Positions 14,497 to 21,322 of a stretch of 21,578 nt of DNA are shown piece by piece. The first letter of the stretch is position 1. Each line of letters opens with the position of its first letter. The DNA lies in NCBI GenBank assembly GCA_014729145.1, contig WJKL01000041.1, positions 1 to 21,578 on the forward strand, given 5' to 3'. This stretch comes from Candidatus Woesearchaeota archaeon (GTDB lineage: Archaea; Nanobdellota; Nanobdellia; Woesearchaeales; WJKL01). Under the pieces are notes generated by a model, which was not told the origin of the DNA, searched no databases, and saw nothing but the letters and a program-made list of their open reading frames with translations. A program made the position numbers and the translations under genes.

Positions 14497-15917
14497 AAGC
14501 AGAAGATTTTATCACTCAAATCAAGAATGGAAAGATCGATGTAGTTGAGCATACAAAGAAAGTTATTGAAGAGTGCAAGAAGATAAACAAAGAATATAAT
14601 TATTTTAATGTTATCTGTGAGAAAGAAGCTATAGAGCAGGCTAAAAAGGTCAAGAAAGATCCAAGCGGGAAACTGGCAGGACTGCCTGTCTCTGTCAAAG
14701 ACTGTATCTGTGTCAAAGGTGTTGACAGCACTGCAGGAAGCAGAATATTGAAAGGATATAAACCTACATTTGATGCAACAGTTATTGAGAGAGTAAAAAA
14801 AGAAGGCGGGATAATCATTGGAAAAACCTCACAAGACGAATTTGGCTTTGGCGGTTTTTCAGTTAATGTTGGGATTGATTATAAAATTCCATTAAATCCT
14901 TTTGACAAGAAAAGGGCCTGCGGAGGCTCAAGCGGAGGTTCAGGAGGAATCACACAAAAGGTTGATTTTCCTCATGTAAGCCTTGGAGAGTCTACAGGGG
15001 GAAGTATTGTGAATCCGGCTTCATTCTGCGGAGTAATTGGATTGTGTCCTACATACGGCAGAGTTTCAAGACATGGGCTTTTGGATTACGGCAATAGTCT
15101 GGATAAGATAGGTCCGATGGCAAAGAACATCGAAGATGTCGCTTTGGTTATGGAAGTCATTGCAGGAAAGGATGAAAATGAATCTACCTGTCTGGATGAA
15201 CCTGTTGATGACTACAGCAAACAGGCTAATATTGATATTTCAGGGATGAAGATTGGAATAATAAAAGAAGGTTTTAGAAAAGGAACTGACAAGGAGATAG
15301 AGAAAAAGATAAAAGAAAAGACAAAAGAACTGGAAAAAGCAGGGGCAGAAGTAGATGAGATTTCATTGAAGACATCTATAGATTATGGGCTTCCAACTTA
15401 TTATATGATCGGAACATCTGAGGCAAGCACTAATTTAGCAAGATACTGCGGGATGAGATACGGCAAACATGAGAAATTAGAAGGAAGCTTTAATGATTAT
15501 TTTAAAAAAGTAAGAAGCAGGAATCTAGGGAAAGAGGTGAAAAGAAGGATTATGCTTGGGACATTTGCAAGGATGGCAGGATATAGAGATGCTTATTATC
15601 TTAAGGCAGCAAAAATAAGAACAAAGATAATTGAGGAATACAAAAAAGCGTTCAAGAAATATGATATTTTGATATGTCCAACTGTTCCAATACTTCCACC
15701 TAATTTTGATGATATAAAGAAGCTTTCAGTTGTGCAGAACTATATGATAGATGTCTTGACTGTAGGACCTAATCTAGCAGGTCTGCCTCATATGAATGTT
15801 CCTATAGGGTTTGAGAAAGATGGAGCAGGAGTGGAATTACCAGTTGGAATGATGCTTATTGCAGATCATCTAGATGAAAACAGTTTGATAAGATTAGGAA
15901 GTGCATTGTTGAAATGA
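14493..15917 (+). CDS. gatA: Asp/Glu-tRNA amidotransferase subunit A (amidase)
   Basis: A 474-residue amidase-signature subunit that releases ammonia from glutamine for GatB. The Ser-cisSer-Lys triad can be placed: Lys69 (LPVSVKD), Ser147 (GGSSGGSGG, 144-152) and nucleophile Ser171 (ESTGGS, 166-171), with the 24-residue Ser-Ser spacing of known GatA. The region FCGVIGLCPTYGRVSRHGLL is typical. The usual SDTGGS reads ESTGGS here, a small departure. The length is normal. It overlaps gatC upstream and the GNAT gene downstream by four bases each (ATGA). Together with the AspRS type it suggests Asn-tRNA-Asn formation; Gln-tRNA-Gln formation cannot be excluded. Confidence 0.92.
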   Translation: MKAEDFITQIKNGKIDVVEHTKKVIEECKKINKEYNYFNVICEKEAIEQAKKVKKDPSGKLAGLPVSVKDCICVKGVDSTAGSRILKGYKPTFDATVIERVKKEGGIIIGKTSQDEFGFGGFSVNVGIDYKIPLNPFDKKRACGGSSGGSGGITQKVDFPHVSLGESTGGSIVNPASFCGVIGLCPTYGRVSRHGLLDYGNSLDKIGPMAKNIEDVALVMEVIAGKDENESTCLDEPVDDYSKQANIDISGMKIGIIKEGFRKGTDKEIEKKIKEKTKELEKAGAEVDEISLKTSIDYGLPTYYMIGTSEASTNLARYCGMRYGKHEKLEGSFNDYFKKVRSRNLGKEVKRRIMLGTFARMAGYRDAYYLKAAKIRTKIIEEYKKAFKKYDILICPTVPILPPNFDDIKKLSVVQNYMIDVLTVGPNLAGLPHMNVPIGFEKDGAGVELPVGMMLIADHLDENSLIRLGSALLK

Positions 15918-16345
15918 AAATAAGAAAAACAAAGAAAAAAGACCTGAAGAGAATTGCAGAAATATTTAGAACAGAGTACGGAAAATCACCATATAATGAG
16001 AGATGGGATAAGAATACTGCCATGAAAAAGATCAAAGAATATTTTAAGCATTATATTGTATTTTCTGCAGAAGAGAAAAAAGAGATAGTTGGTTTTCTTA
16101 TGGGCAGTGTTGAGATATGGGATGACGGCAAGCATGGTTTTATCGAAGAGATAGTTGTATCTTCGGAATTTCAAGGAAAAGGTTATGGTAAAATATTAGT
16201 CAAATATTTTGAAGATTTTTTAAAGAAAAAAGAAGCAAAGAGACTTGATCTTTTCAGCCATGTAAAATCAAAAGCTTTTAAATTTTACAAAAAGATAGGA
16301 TTTAAGAAAACTGAAATGGTTTTGATGACAAAGAAGTTAAGATGA
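15914..16345 (+). CDS. GNAT-family N-acetyltransferase
   Basis: A 143-residue GNAT fold protein. The acetyl-CoA loop is SSEFQGKGYGKIL (about 86-98), following the EEIVV strand, and the C-terminus has the usual AFKFYKKIGFKKTEMVLMTK end. The substrate is unknown; small GNATs acetylate protein N-termini, lysines, amines or antibiotics. It sits between gatA and gatB with four-base ATGA overlaps on both sides, an unusual position in a gat operon. The membrane gene next to it shares this insertion. Confidence 0.82.
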   Translation: MKIRKTKKKDLKRIAEIFRTEYGKSPYNERWDKNTAMKKIKEYFKHYIVFSAEEKKEIVGFLMGSVEIWDDGKHGFIEEIVVSSEFQGKGYGKILVKYFEDFLKKKEAKRLDLFSHVKSKAFKFYKKIGFKKTEMVLMTKKLR

Positions 16346-16587
16346 AACTTGAAAAATATCTTTTATTGAACTTGAAGAAATTGTTTTTGATAGTCGGTGC
16401 TTTTATACTGGCTGTGCTGCTGCATAATCTGATTTATGCATTGTTTTATGATTATTTCACAAGGACTGGAGGAGATGAGCCAGTATTTTTTATTATTGCT
16501 GTGATTATCATCCCATTATATTTTTTAGTTTCAGTTGGATATACGATATTCCATCATGTCAGGAAAAAAGTTAAGAAGAAAAAATGA
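16342..16587 (+). CDS. Small two-helix membrane protein between the GNAT gene and gatB
   Basis: An 81-residue membrane protein with two hydrophobic helices (about 10-34, LFLIVGAFILAVLLHNLIYALF; and about 46-68, VFFIIAVIIIPLYFLVSVGYTIF) joined by a short polar loop (TRTGGDEP) and ending in a lysine-rich tail (RKKVKKKK), so both ends should be cytoplasmic. No family was recognised. ATGA overlaps link it to the GNAT gene and to gatB. Confidence 0.55.
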   Translation: MKLEKYLLLNLKKLFLIVGAFILAVLLHNLIYALFYDYFTRTGGDEPVFFIIAVIIIPLYFLVSVGYTIFHHVRKKVKKKK

Positions 16588-17993
16588 CAAAAAAATTCAC
16601 AACAGATATTGTAATTGGACTGGAGATCCATGCAGAGCTTGCTACAGATACAAAGCTTTTCTGCGGGTGCAAAACTTATGGAGATGATAATCCAAATTCA
16701 AGAACATGCGAAGTTTGTTTGGGGATGCCTGGAAGCAAACCAGTATTGAATAAAAAAGCAGTTGACTATGCTTTAAGACTATGTTTAGCATTAGGATGCA
16801 AGATATCTCCTGAGCTTATTTTTTCAAGAAAATCTTATTTCTATCCTGATATGGCAAAAAACTATCAGATTTCACAGTATGAGATTCCATTGGGAATAAA
16901 AGGGAAGTTAAAACTTCATACAGGGAAAACAGTTGGAATAACAAGAGTGCATATGGAGGAAGATCCTGCAGCATTAATCCATCCCTCTGGAATGACAAAG
17001 AGCAAATACGTGTTAGTGGATTACAACAGAAGCGGAGATCCTTTGGCAGAAATAGTAACAGAGCCTGACTTGGAATCACCTGAGGAAGCAAGGCTGTTCA
17101 TGAAGCAGTTAATCACCATATTAAACTATTTGGGAATATTTGATGTTAACAGATGCATAATAAAAGCAGATGCAAACATCAGTATCAAAGAAACAAACTA
17201 TACAAGGGTTGAGATAAAGAATATCACTGGTTTTAAAGAGATTGAAAGGGCTTTGAAATATGAAGTAGAGAGACAGAAGCAGGAAGTGAAATCTGTTGTG
17301 CAGGAGACGAGAGCGTGGGACTCTGATGTCGGAATAACAAGAAGCATGAGGAAAAAAGAGGTTGAAGAAGAATATGGGTATATAATAGATCCTGATTTAG
17401 TAAAAACAGAGGTAACCAAGGGGATGATTGAAGAAATAAAAAAAGACATGCCTGAACTTGCACAGCAAAAGGTCAAGAAATATATTAAAGAATTTAATAT
17501 TTCTGAGGAAGATGCAAGAGTGATTGCAGCTGAAAGATTATTAGCAGAAATGTTTGAGAAAGTTGCGGAAGAGGTTGACCCCAATCTTGCAGCAAAATGG
17601 CTCAGAAGGGAGCTGGTCAGGGTTCTTAACTACAATAAGAAAGAGATGAAGGATCTTGCTTTGGATGAAAAATATATTATCGAGCTTCTTAAGATGGTGG
17701 AGGACAATGAGATAACTGACAATGTTGCCCAGAAGATACTTGAAAAACTGATAGAAAAACCTTTTTCTCCAAGAGATTATGTAAGGAAGATAGGTGCAAA
17801 GAAAATAGCAGACGAAAAGCAGATTAGAAGATTCTGCGAAGAAGCTATAAAAGAGAACCCTCAAGCAGTTGAAGATTACAAAGCAGGGGAGAAAAAATCT
17901 TTGCAGTTTCTTATAGGTCAGGTCATGAGAAAGACAAAAGGGCAGGCAGATCCTGCTGTAGTAAATAAAATTATGAAAGAACTAATTGAATAA
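16584..17993 (+). CDS. gatB: Asp/Glu-tRNA amidotransferase subunit B
   Basis: A 469-residue tRNA-binding kinase-like subunit of GatCAB that activates the aspartyl (or glutamyl) group on tRNA and passes it to the ammonia channel. Seen here: GLEIHAEL near the N-terminus, a four-Cys zinc site (CGC ... CEVC), YFYPDMAKNYQISQYE, the VHMEEDPAALIHP segment, DYNRSGDPLAEIVTEPDLESPEEA and RVEIKNITGF. The C-terminal region (about 325-469) is helical, as in the YqeY-like tRNA-binding tail. The usual YRYFPEPDLP reads YGYIIDPDLV, a divergence at a conserved site. Its TAA abuts the stop codon of the convergent downstream gene with no base between. Confidence 0.92.
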   Translation: MTKKFTTDIVIGLEIHAELATDTKLFCGCKTYGDDNPNSRTCEVCLGMPGSKPVLNKKAVDYALRLCLALGCKISPELIFSRKSYFYPDMAKNYQISQYEIPLGIKGKLKLHTGKTVGITRVHMEEDPAALIHPSGMTKSKYVLVDYNRSGDPLAEIVTEPDLESPEEARLFMKQLITILNYLGIFDVNRCIIKADANISIKETNYTRVEIKNITGFKEIERALKYEVERQKQEVKSVVQETRAWDSDVGITRSMRKKEVEEEYGYIIDPDLVKTEVTKGMIEEIKKDMPELAQQKVKKYIKEFNISEEDARVIAAERLLAEMFEKVAEEVDPNLAAKWLRRELVRVLNYNKKEMKDLALDEKYIIELLKMVEDNEITDNVAQKILEKLIEKPFSPRDYVRKIGAKKIADEKQIRRFCEEAIKENPQAVEDYKAGEKKSLQFLIGQVMRKTKGQADPAVVNKIMKELIE

Positions 17994-18407
17994 TCAGGAA
18001 AAAGATGGTTTTAATTTTCCAGAAGCTATAACTTCTTTCTCTTTGATATCTTCTACTAAAGCAGTCAAAGAATTGATAAGATTGCTTAATCCTTTGGATA
18101 TATTAGATTTTGCAGGCGGTTTTTCTTTTGAAACTTCAAGAAGGTTTCCTGTCTGGACAGCTACAGACCTAAACATAGAAACTTTTTTCCATTTGGATGT
18201 AAGCCCGAAGATAACTCTTAGTTTTTCTGCTGCTTTTTCAAGTTTTTCTCTGTCTTCTATCTCATCTATCTTTTCTTTTAGTTTTTTAATCAGATGAAGC
18301 AGCCCAACTATATCTATTTTTTCTAACTTTTCCTCTTTTCTTATCTTCTTATTTATCTTAATTATTATATTCATAACTCTTTCTTCAACACTAAATCCAA
18401 ATACCAT
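17994..18407 (-). CDS. Hypothetical helical protein
   Basis: A 137-residue soluble helical protein with an N-terminal basic part, a charged helix (KEKIDEIEDREKLEKAAEKLR, about 44-64) and a C-terminal helical part. It has no signal, membrane segment or enzyme motif, and I do not recognise the family. The ATG at 18407 is supported by a minus-strand TTTATATA 28 bases upstream (18432-18439), so it should be transcribed on its own and leaderless. Its stop touches that of gatB. Confidence 0.55.
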   Translation of the reverse strand: MVFGFSVEERVMNIIIKINKKIRKEEKLEKIDIVGLLHLIKKLKEKIDEIEDREKLEKAAEKLRVIFGLTSKWKKVSMFRSVAVQTGNLLEVSKEKPPAKSNISKGLSNLINSLTALVEDIKEKEVIASGKLKPSFS

Positions 18408-18431
18408 CTTAAGAATTAAATATTTTTTTGA

Positions 18432-18439
18432 TATATAAA
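18432..18439 (-). promoter_or_regulatory. TATA box of the helical protein at 18407
   Basis: TTTATATA on the minus strand, centre 28 bases upstream of the ATG at 18407. It lies between the acyP stop and this gene, separating the two transcripts. Confidence 0.55.
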
Positions 18440-18446
18440 AATGTTT

Positions 18447-18725
18447 CTAATATCTTATAGAAAACGATTTAAATTCACCAGTATAGTCTTCCCATCTGAT
18501 ATCAATATCATCCACTCTTGCTGAAGATGGTCCTTTTCTGCAGAAGGAAATAAAGTCTTTTATCTTTTCTTTTTCCCCTTCTGCAACAACTTCAACGTTT
18601 CCGTCAGGAAGATTTTTTACCCATCCTTCTAAATTTAGTTTTTCTGCATGCTTTTGAGTGTTTGCTCTGAAGAAAACTCCCTGGACACGGCCTTTGATTA
18701 TCAGATGTATGCGTGATTTTGGCAT
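18447..18725 (-). CDS. acyP: Acylphosphatase
   Basis: A 92-residue enzyme that hydrolyses acyl phosphates such as carbamoyl phosphate or 1,3-bisphosphoglycerate. The family signature GRVQGVFFRANTQKHAEKL is intact, with catalytic Arg20, and GWVKNLPDGNVEVVAEG contains catalytic Asn38. Length is normal (about 90). It lies alone on its strand, 27 bases below a TATA box that also serves the divergent small membrane protein. Assignment is clear; its metabolic role in this cell is not. Confidence 0.93.
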   Translation of the reverse strand: MPKSRIHLIIKGRVQGVFFRANTQKHAEKLNLEGWVKNLPDGNVEVVAEGEKEKIKDFISFCRKGPSSARVDDIDIRWEDYTGEFKSFSIRY

Positions 18726-18748
18726 TTTATGATTGTTTAATCCAAAAC

Positions 18749-18756
18749 TTTAAATA
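18749..18756. promoter_or_regulatory. TATA box shared by divergent acyP and the gene at 18779
   Basis: TTTAAATA, with the palindromic TTTAAA centred at 18751.5. That centre is 26.5 bases from the acyP ATG (18725) and 27.5 bases from the plus-strand ATG (18779). It is the same geometry as between tgt and aspS. Confidence 0.5.
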
Positions 18757-18778
18757 TGCTTCTATAAAATAAATAAAT

Positions 18779-19012
18779 ATGGTGGGCCTAGATTTGATAT
18801 CTCAGATTGGCATTACTATCTTCGGGGTTTCTGCTATTGTTTTGATCGCAAAAAAGAACAAATGGGGTTTTGTGGTCGGTTTAATCTCACAGCCTTTCTT
18901 TTTTATAACTTCTATCATAAATAAACAGTGGGGCCTTTTCATATTAAGCATACTTTATACTTTCAGCTGGCTTTTTGGGATATATGAGTGGTTTTTTAAG
19001 AAAAAGAAATGA
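18779..19012 (+). CDS. Small three-helix membrane protein, possible half-size PnuC/SWEET-like
   Basis: A 77-residue membrane protein with three hydrophobic segments (about 6-24, 29-47, 51-73), a lysine-rich loop after the first (AKKNKWG) and a basic end (FFKKKK). The pattern WGFVVGLISQPFFF followed by WGLFILSILYTFSWLFGIYEW resembles one three-helix bundle of PnuC/SWEET-type vitamin or sugar transporters, which can act as dimers of half-size units. That comparison is from memory and weak; otherwise it is an unknown membrane protein. Its TGA abuts the mre11 stop (TGATCA). The start follows a TATA box 27.5 bases upstream. Confidence 0.55.
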   Translation: MVGLDLISQIGITIFGVSAIVLIAKKNKWGFVVGLISQPFFFITSIINKQWGLFILSILYTFSWLFGIYEWFFKKKK

Positions 19013-20254
19013 TCATTCCAGATTTAGGATCGAATCTATCTCTGATTTTAGTCTTGATTCAAATGCTGTTACTGTTTCTCCTTCCTGTTTTTCTGCTGAC
19101 AATGCAGACATCAGATCATTTATTAATCTTTCCTCTTTTTGAGGATCAAATCCAGCAACCTTTATCTGGCCAAGATGCTCTTTTATCAGTTTTGTCTCTA
19201 CGTCATCAACAGAGCCTTTTTCAACCTTTATCTCTTCAAATTCTTTTGTCTTTAGCTTTGATATGTTTTTCATAACAAAATAGGCTGATTTATTGTAAAG
19301 TTTTTCAAAAATTTCTTTGAAATTGATGTCAGACTGTTTTCCTGACAGTAAAGTTCCTTTTATCCTTATAGTTATGATAGTGTTATTGAACTCTTTTCCT
19401 TTTATCTTCTTGTCTATCTCTTCTTCAACTTGAACAGGGGTCTTATTTTTTGCATCTATATTGATCTTAAATGTATTGTATATCTGAACAGGCTCCTGAT
19501 GTGTTTTTGTATTGTACCTTTGTTCTTCTTTTTCAACCTCAACAAAATAAAAACTGCCTCTTTCTAGATCCTCAATCTCTTTGAAATTGTTTGGAAACAA
19601 AGGCCCTGGAAATACGATAGTGCCGTATCCAGGCTCTTCTTTTTTGAACCTGTAATGGACATGGCCTCCTGCATAATAATCAAAATTTTTTGGAAATAAA
19701 GACAAAGGATGAGAGTCCATCTCTTTTAGTTCTTCAGGCTTGAATTCTGTTAATGCAGAATGGAACATGAATATTCTGTAACCTTCTTCTTTTTCAAGAT
19801 TTTCTTTCATCAGGTTTTGATAATATTCTTTTTCAAGCCCGCCTTTTTTTCCAAGCATACCTGTTATCTTTGCCCCTGTTTTCTTGTCTATCGTGAATTT
19901 TAGCTTTAATTTTTCATCAATCACTTCCCCTTTAGAGACATTTACAAACAATCCTGCTTTTTCCAGTATATCAAGCATTGTCTTTCCTGAGGGAGAAAAG
20001 TCATGAGAACCTGCAATTATATATACAGGAATATCTCTATCTTTTAATTCCTTTAATTTTTCAACAGTTTCTTTTAAGCTGTCTATAGATGGTATTGATG
20101 TATTGAACAGGTCCCCTGAGACAAGGATAAAATCAACATTTTTTTCAATGCACATATCAACTGCCTTGTTGAAAGCCCTGACTGCAGCATTCTTTAGTTT
20201 AGGATCCCGCCAAGAACCTATATGGCAGTCAGCCATGTGTGCAAATTTCATCAT
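19013..20254 (-). CDS. mre11: Mre11/SbcD-like DNA repair nuclease
   Basis: A 413-residue calcineurin-like phosphoesterase of the Mre11/SbcD group, a manganese nuclease that works with Rad50 on DNA ends. Metal-site motifs: MADCHIG (Asp9, His11), SGDLFN (Asp48), AGSHD (Ser83, His84), MFHSALTEF, and GGHVHYRF near 200. The third motif is normally GNHD, whose Asn binds metal; Ser replaces it here. A C-terminal part (about 270-413) is helical and could bind Rad50. No rad50, herA or nurA is adjacent, unlike many archaeal clusters. Of several possible starts I chose ATG 20254 because a TTTAAA box lies 27.5 bases upstream; the next ATG follows immediately. Confidence 0.85.
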   Translation of the reverse strand: MMKFAHMADCHIGSWRDPKLKNAAVRAFNKAVDMCIEKNVDFILVSGDLFNTSIPSIDSLKETVEKLKELKDRDIPVYIIAGSHDFSPSGKTMLDILEKAGLFVNVSKGEVIDEKLKLKFTIDKKTGAKITGMLGKKGGLEKEYYQNLMKENLEKEEGYRIFMFHSALTEFKPEELKEMDSHPLSLFPKNFDYYAGGHVHYRFKKEEPGYGTIVFPGPLFPNNFKEIEDLERGSFYFVEVEKEEQRYNTKTHQEPVQIYNTFKINIDAKNKTPVQVEEEIDKKIKGKEFNNTIITIRIKGTLLSGKQSDINFKEIFEKLYNKSAYFVMKNISKLKTKEFEEIKVEKGSVDDVETKLIKEHLGQIKVAGFDPQKEERLINDLMSALSAEKQEGETVTAFESRLKSEIDSILNLE

Positions 20255-20278
20255 CAAGAAAAATATAAAAAGTATTTA

Positions 20279-20284
20279 TTTAAA
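20279..20284 (-). promoter_or_regulatory. TATA box of mre11
   Basis: TTTAAA (minus-strand context ATATTTAAATAAATAC), centre 27.5 bases upstream of the ATG at 20254. It gives mre11 its own promoter within the 35-base gap after the gene before it. Confidence 0.55.
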
Positions 20285-20289
20285 TATTT

Positions 20290-20742
20290 TTATGCAGCTG
20301 AGGAATATCCAAGCTCTTTTAATAATGACCTTTCCAGGGAGGCAAGGATTGTGAGATGCATCTTTAGTCTTTTTTTATTGTAACCCTCTACCCAGGAAAA
20401 AGGAGATCTTCCTCTCCCTATCTTTTTCCAGTATTTATGCAAATCCATCATCTCTTTATAGGTATTATTCTTTTCATCCCCTTTATTTCTAAGAAAAATC
20501 TTGCTTACTCTTTCAATGACTGCAGTTATTTGTATTCCAATATCTTTTAGTTTATCAGGATATTCTTTTTTAATATCTTTTATCTCTTTATCAAGAATTT
20601 CAGGATATTTTTTATCCAGCTTATTTATTAGCATCTCAAAAGAATAAATCTTTCTTTTTCTTCTTACAGGGGGCCTTCTGATACCTGCTTCTTCTTCAAG
20701 TTCTTTTTTCCATGTGATGTCGGTTTTTTCTAAAGTAGGCAT
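20290..20742 (-). CDS. Hypothetical helical protein upstream of mre11
   Basis: A 150-residue basic helical protein. The N-terminus (MPTLEKTDITWKKELEEEAG) leads to a basic stretch (RRPPVRRKRK, about 20-29), then helices and a C-terminal end with GRGRSPFSWVEGYNKKRLKMH and LASLERSLLKELGY. No enzyme motif is visible and I do not recognise the family. The start at 20742 is chosen because it lies one base after the upstream gene's stop; a longer frame to 20841 would overlap that gene. It forms an operon with the 20744-21193 gene and sits 35 bases before mre11. Confidence 0.6.
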   Translation of the reverse strand: MPTLEKTDITWKKELEEEAGIRRPPVRRKRKIYSFEMLINKLDKKYPEILDKEIKDIKKEYPDKLKDIGIQITAVIERVSKIFLRNKGDEKNNTYKEMMDLHKYWKKIGRGRSPFSWVEGYNKKRLKMHLTILASLERSLLKELGYSSAA

Positions 20743-20743
20743 C

Positions 20744-21193
20744 TTATATAAGCATCTTTTCAATCCTTTTGTTGTAATCGATATCCTCTTTAAAGTCCCT
20801 CTGGATAGTTGTCTTGAATTCATAAAGGATATTGTTATCAAAATCTATTAGTGCTTTTTTTGTAGTGCCGTAAACATTCAGCGAATCTCTCAATGTTTTT
20901 AGTTTATTTTTTAGATCAATTGAGTGTTTTTTTATGTCTTTGAATCTTTCATCAAGCTGTTCTAAAGGCGCAAGTTCATCTATAAATCCTCCTATGGTGT
21001 TTTTTATAGACTCTAGATTTTTTTCATCTGATCCGCTTAAGTCTGCCTGAGAAATAGAGTCCCTTACCCTTTTTAATCCTTCCATGAGTTCAAGATACAG
21101 CTCTTTCATCACTGTTATCTCATCATTTAACCTTTCTTTTATTATGCTGTCAAGATTCATCAATTTTTTAACATTTCTTTTTGTATGGTTCAT
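20744..21193 (-). CDS. Hypothetical coiled-coil protein
   Basis: A 149-residue helical protein beginning with a basic segment (MNHTKRNVKK) and continuing as amphipathic helices with heptad-like spacing (about 15-110). No catalytic or membrane motif is visible. The ATG at 21193 is supported by a minus-strand TTTATATA with its centre about 29 bases upstream; the longer frame to 21280 would cross that promoter. It is first in an operon with the gene at 20742, one base apart. The role is unknown; a link with mre11 is only by position. Confidence 0.58.
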   Translation of the reverse strand: MNHTKRNVKKLMNLDSIIKERLNDEITVMKELYLELMEGLKRVRDSISQADLSGSDEKNLESIKNTIGGFIDELAPLEQLDERFKDIKKHSIDLKNKLKTLRDSLNVYGTTKKALIDFDNNILYEFKTTIQRDFKEDIDYNKRIEKMLI

Positions 21194-21218
21194 CTTATAT
21201 TTTATTTTGTAGATATTG

Positions 21219-21226
21219 TATATAAA
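21219..21226 (-). promoter_or_regulatory. TATA box of the operon starting at 21193
   Basis: TTTATATA on the minus strand, centre about 29 bases upstream of the ATG at 21193. Confidence 0.55.
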
Positions 21227-21271
21227 TCTTTCTTTTGGTTTTATGGTTTTGTTCAGCGAAGTAGAATTCTT

Positions 21272-21283
21272 GGGGCACACCCC
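21272..21283. repeat. Small inverted repeat GGGG-CACA-CCCC
   Basis: A four-base-pair G/C stem with a four-base loop in otherwise AT-rich DNA, upstream of two divergent promoters. It is too short to call a terminator; possible regulator site or chance. Confidence 0.3.
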
Positions 21284-21322
21284 TGGTTTTAGAAAATATT
21301 AAATAGTTAGAAATATAAGATT

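Noticed and set aside
21227..21295. A tRNA or small RNA gene in the G/C-richer patch before 21295
   Set aside because: No T-arm, acceptor stem or C/D box motif could be formed; only a four-base-pair hairpin.
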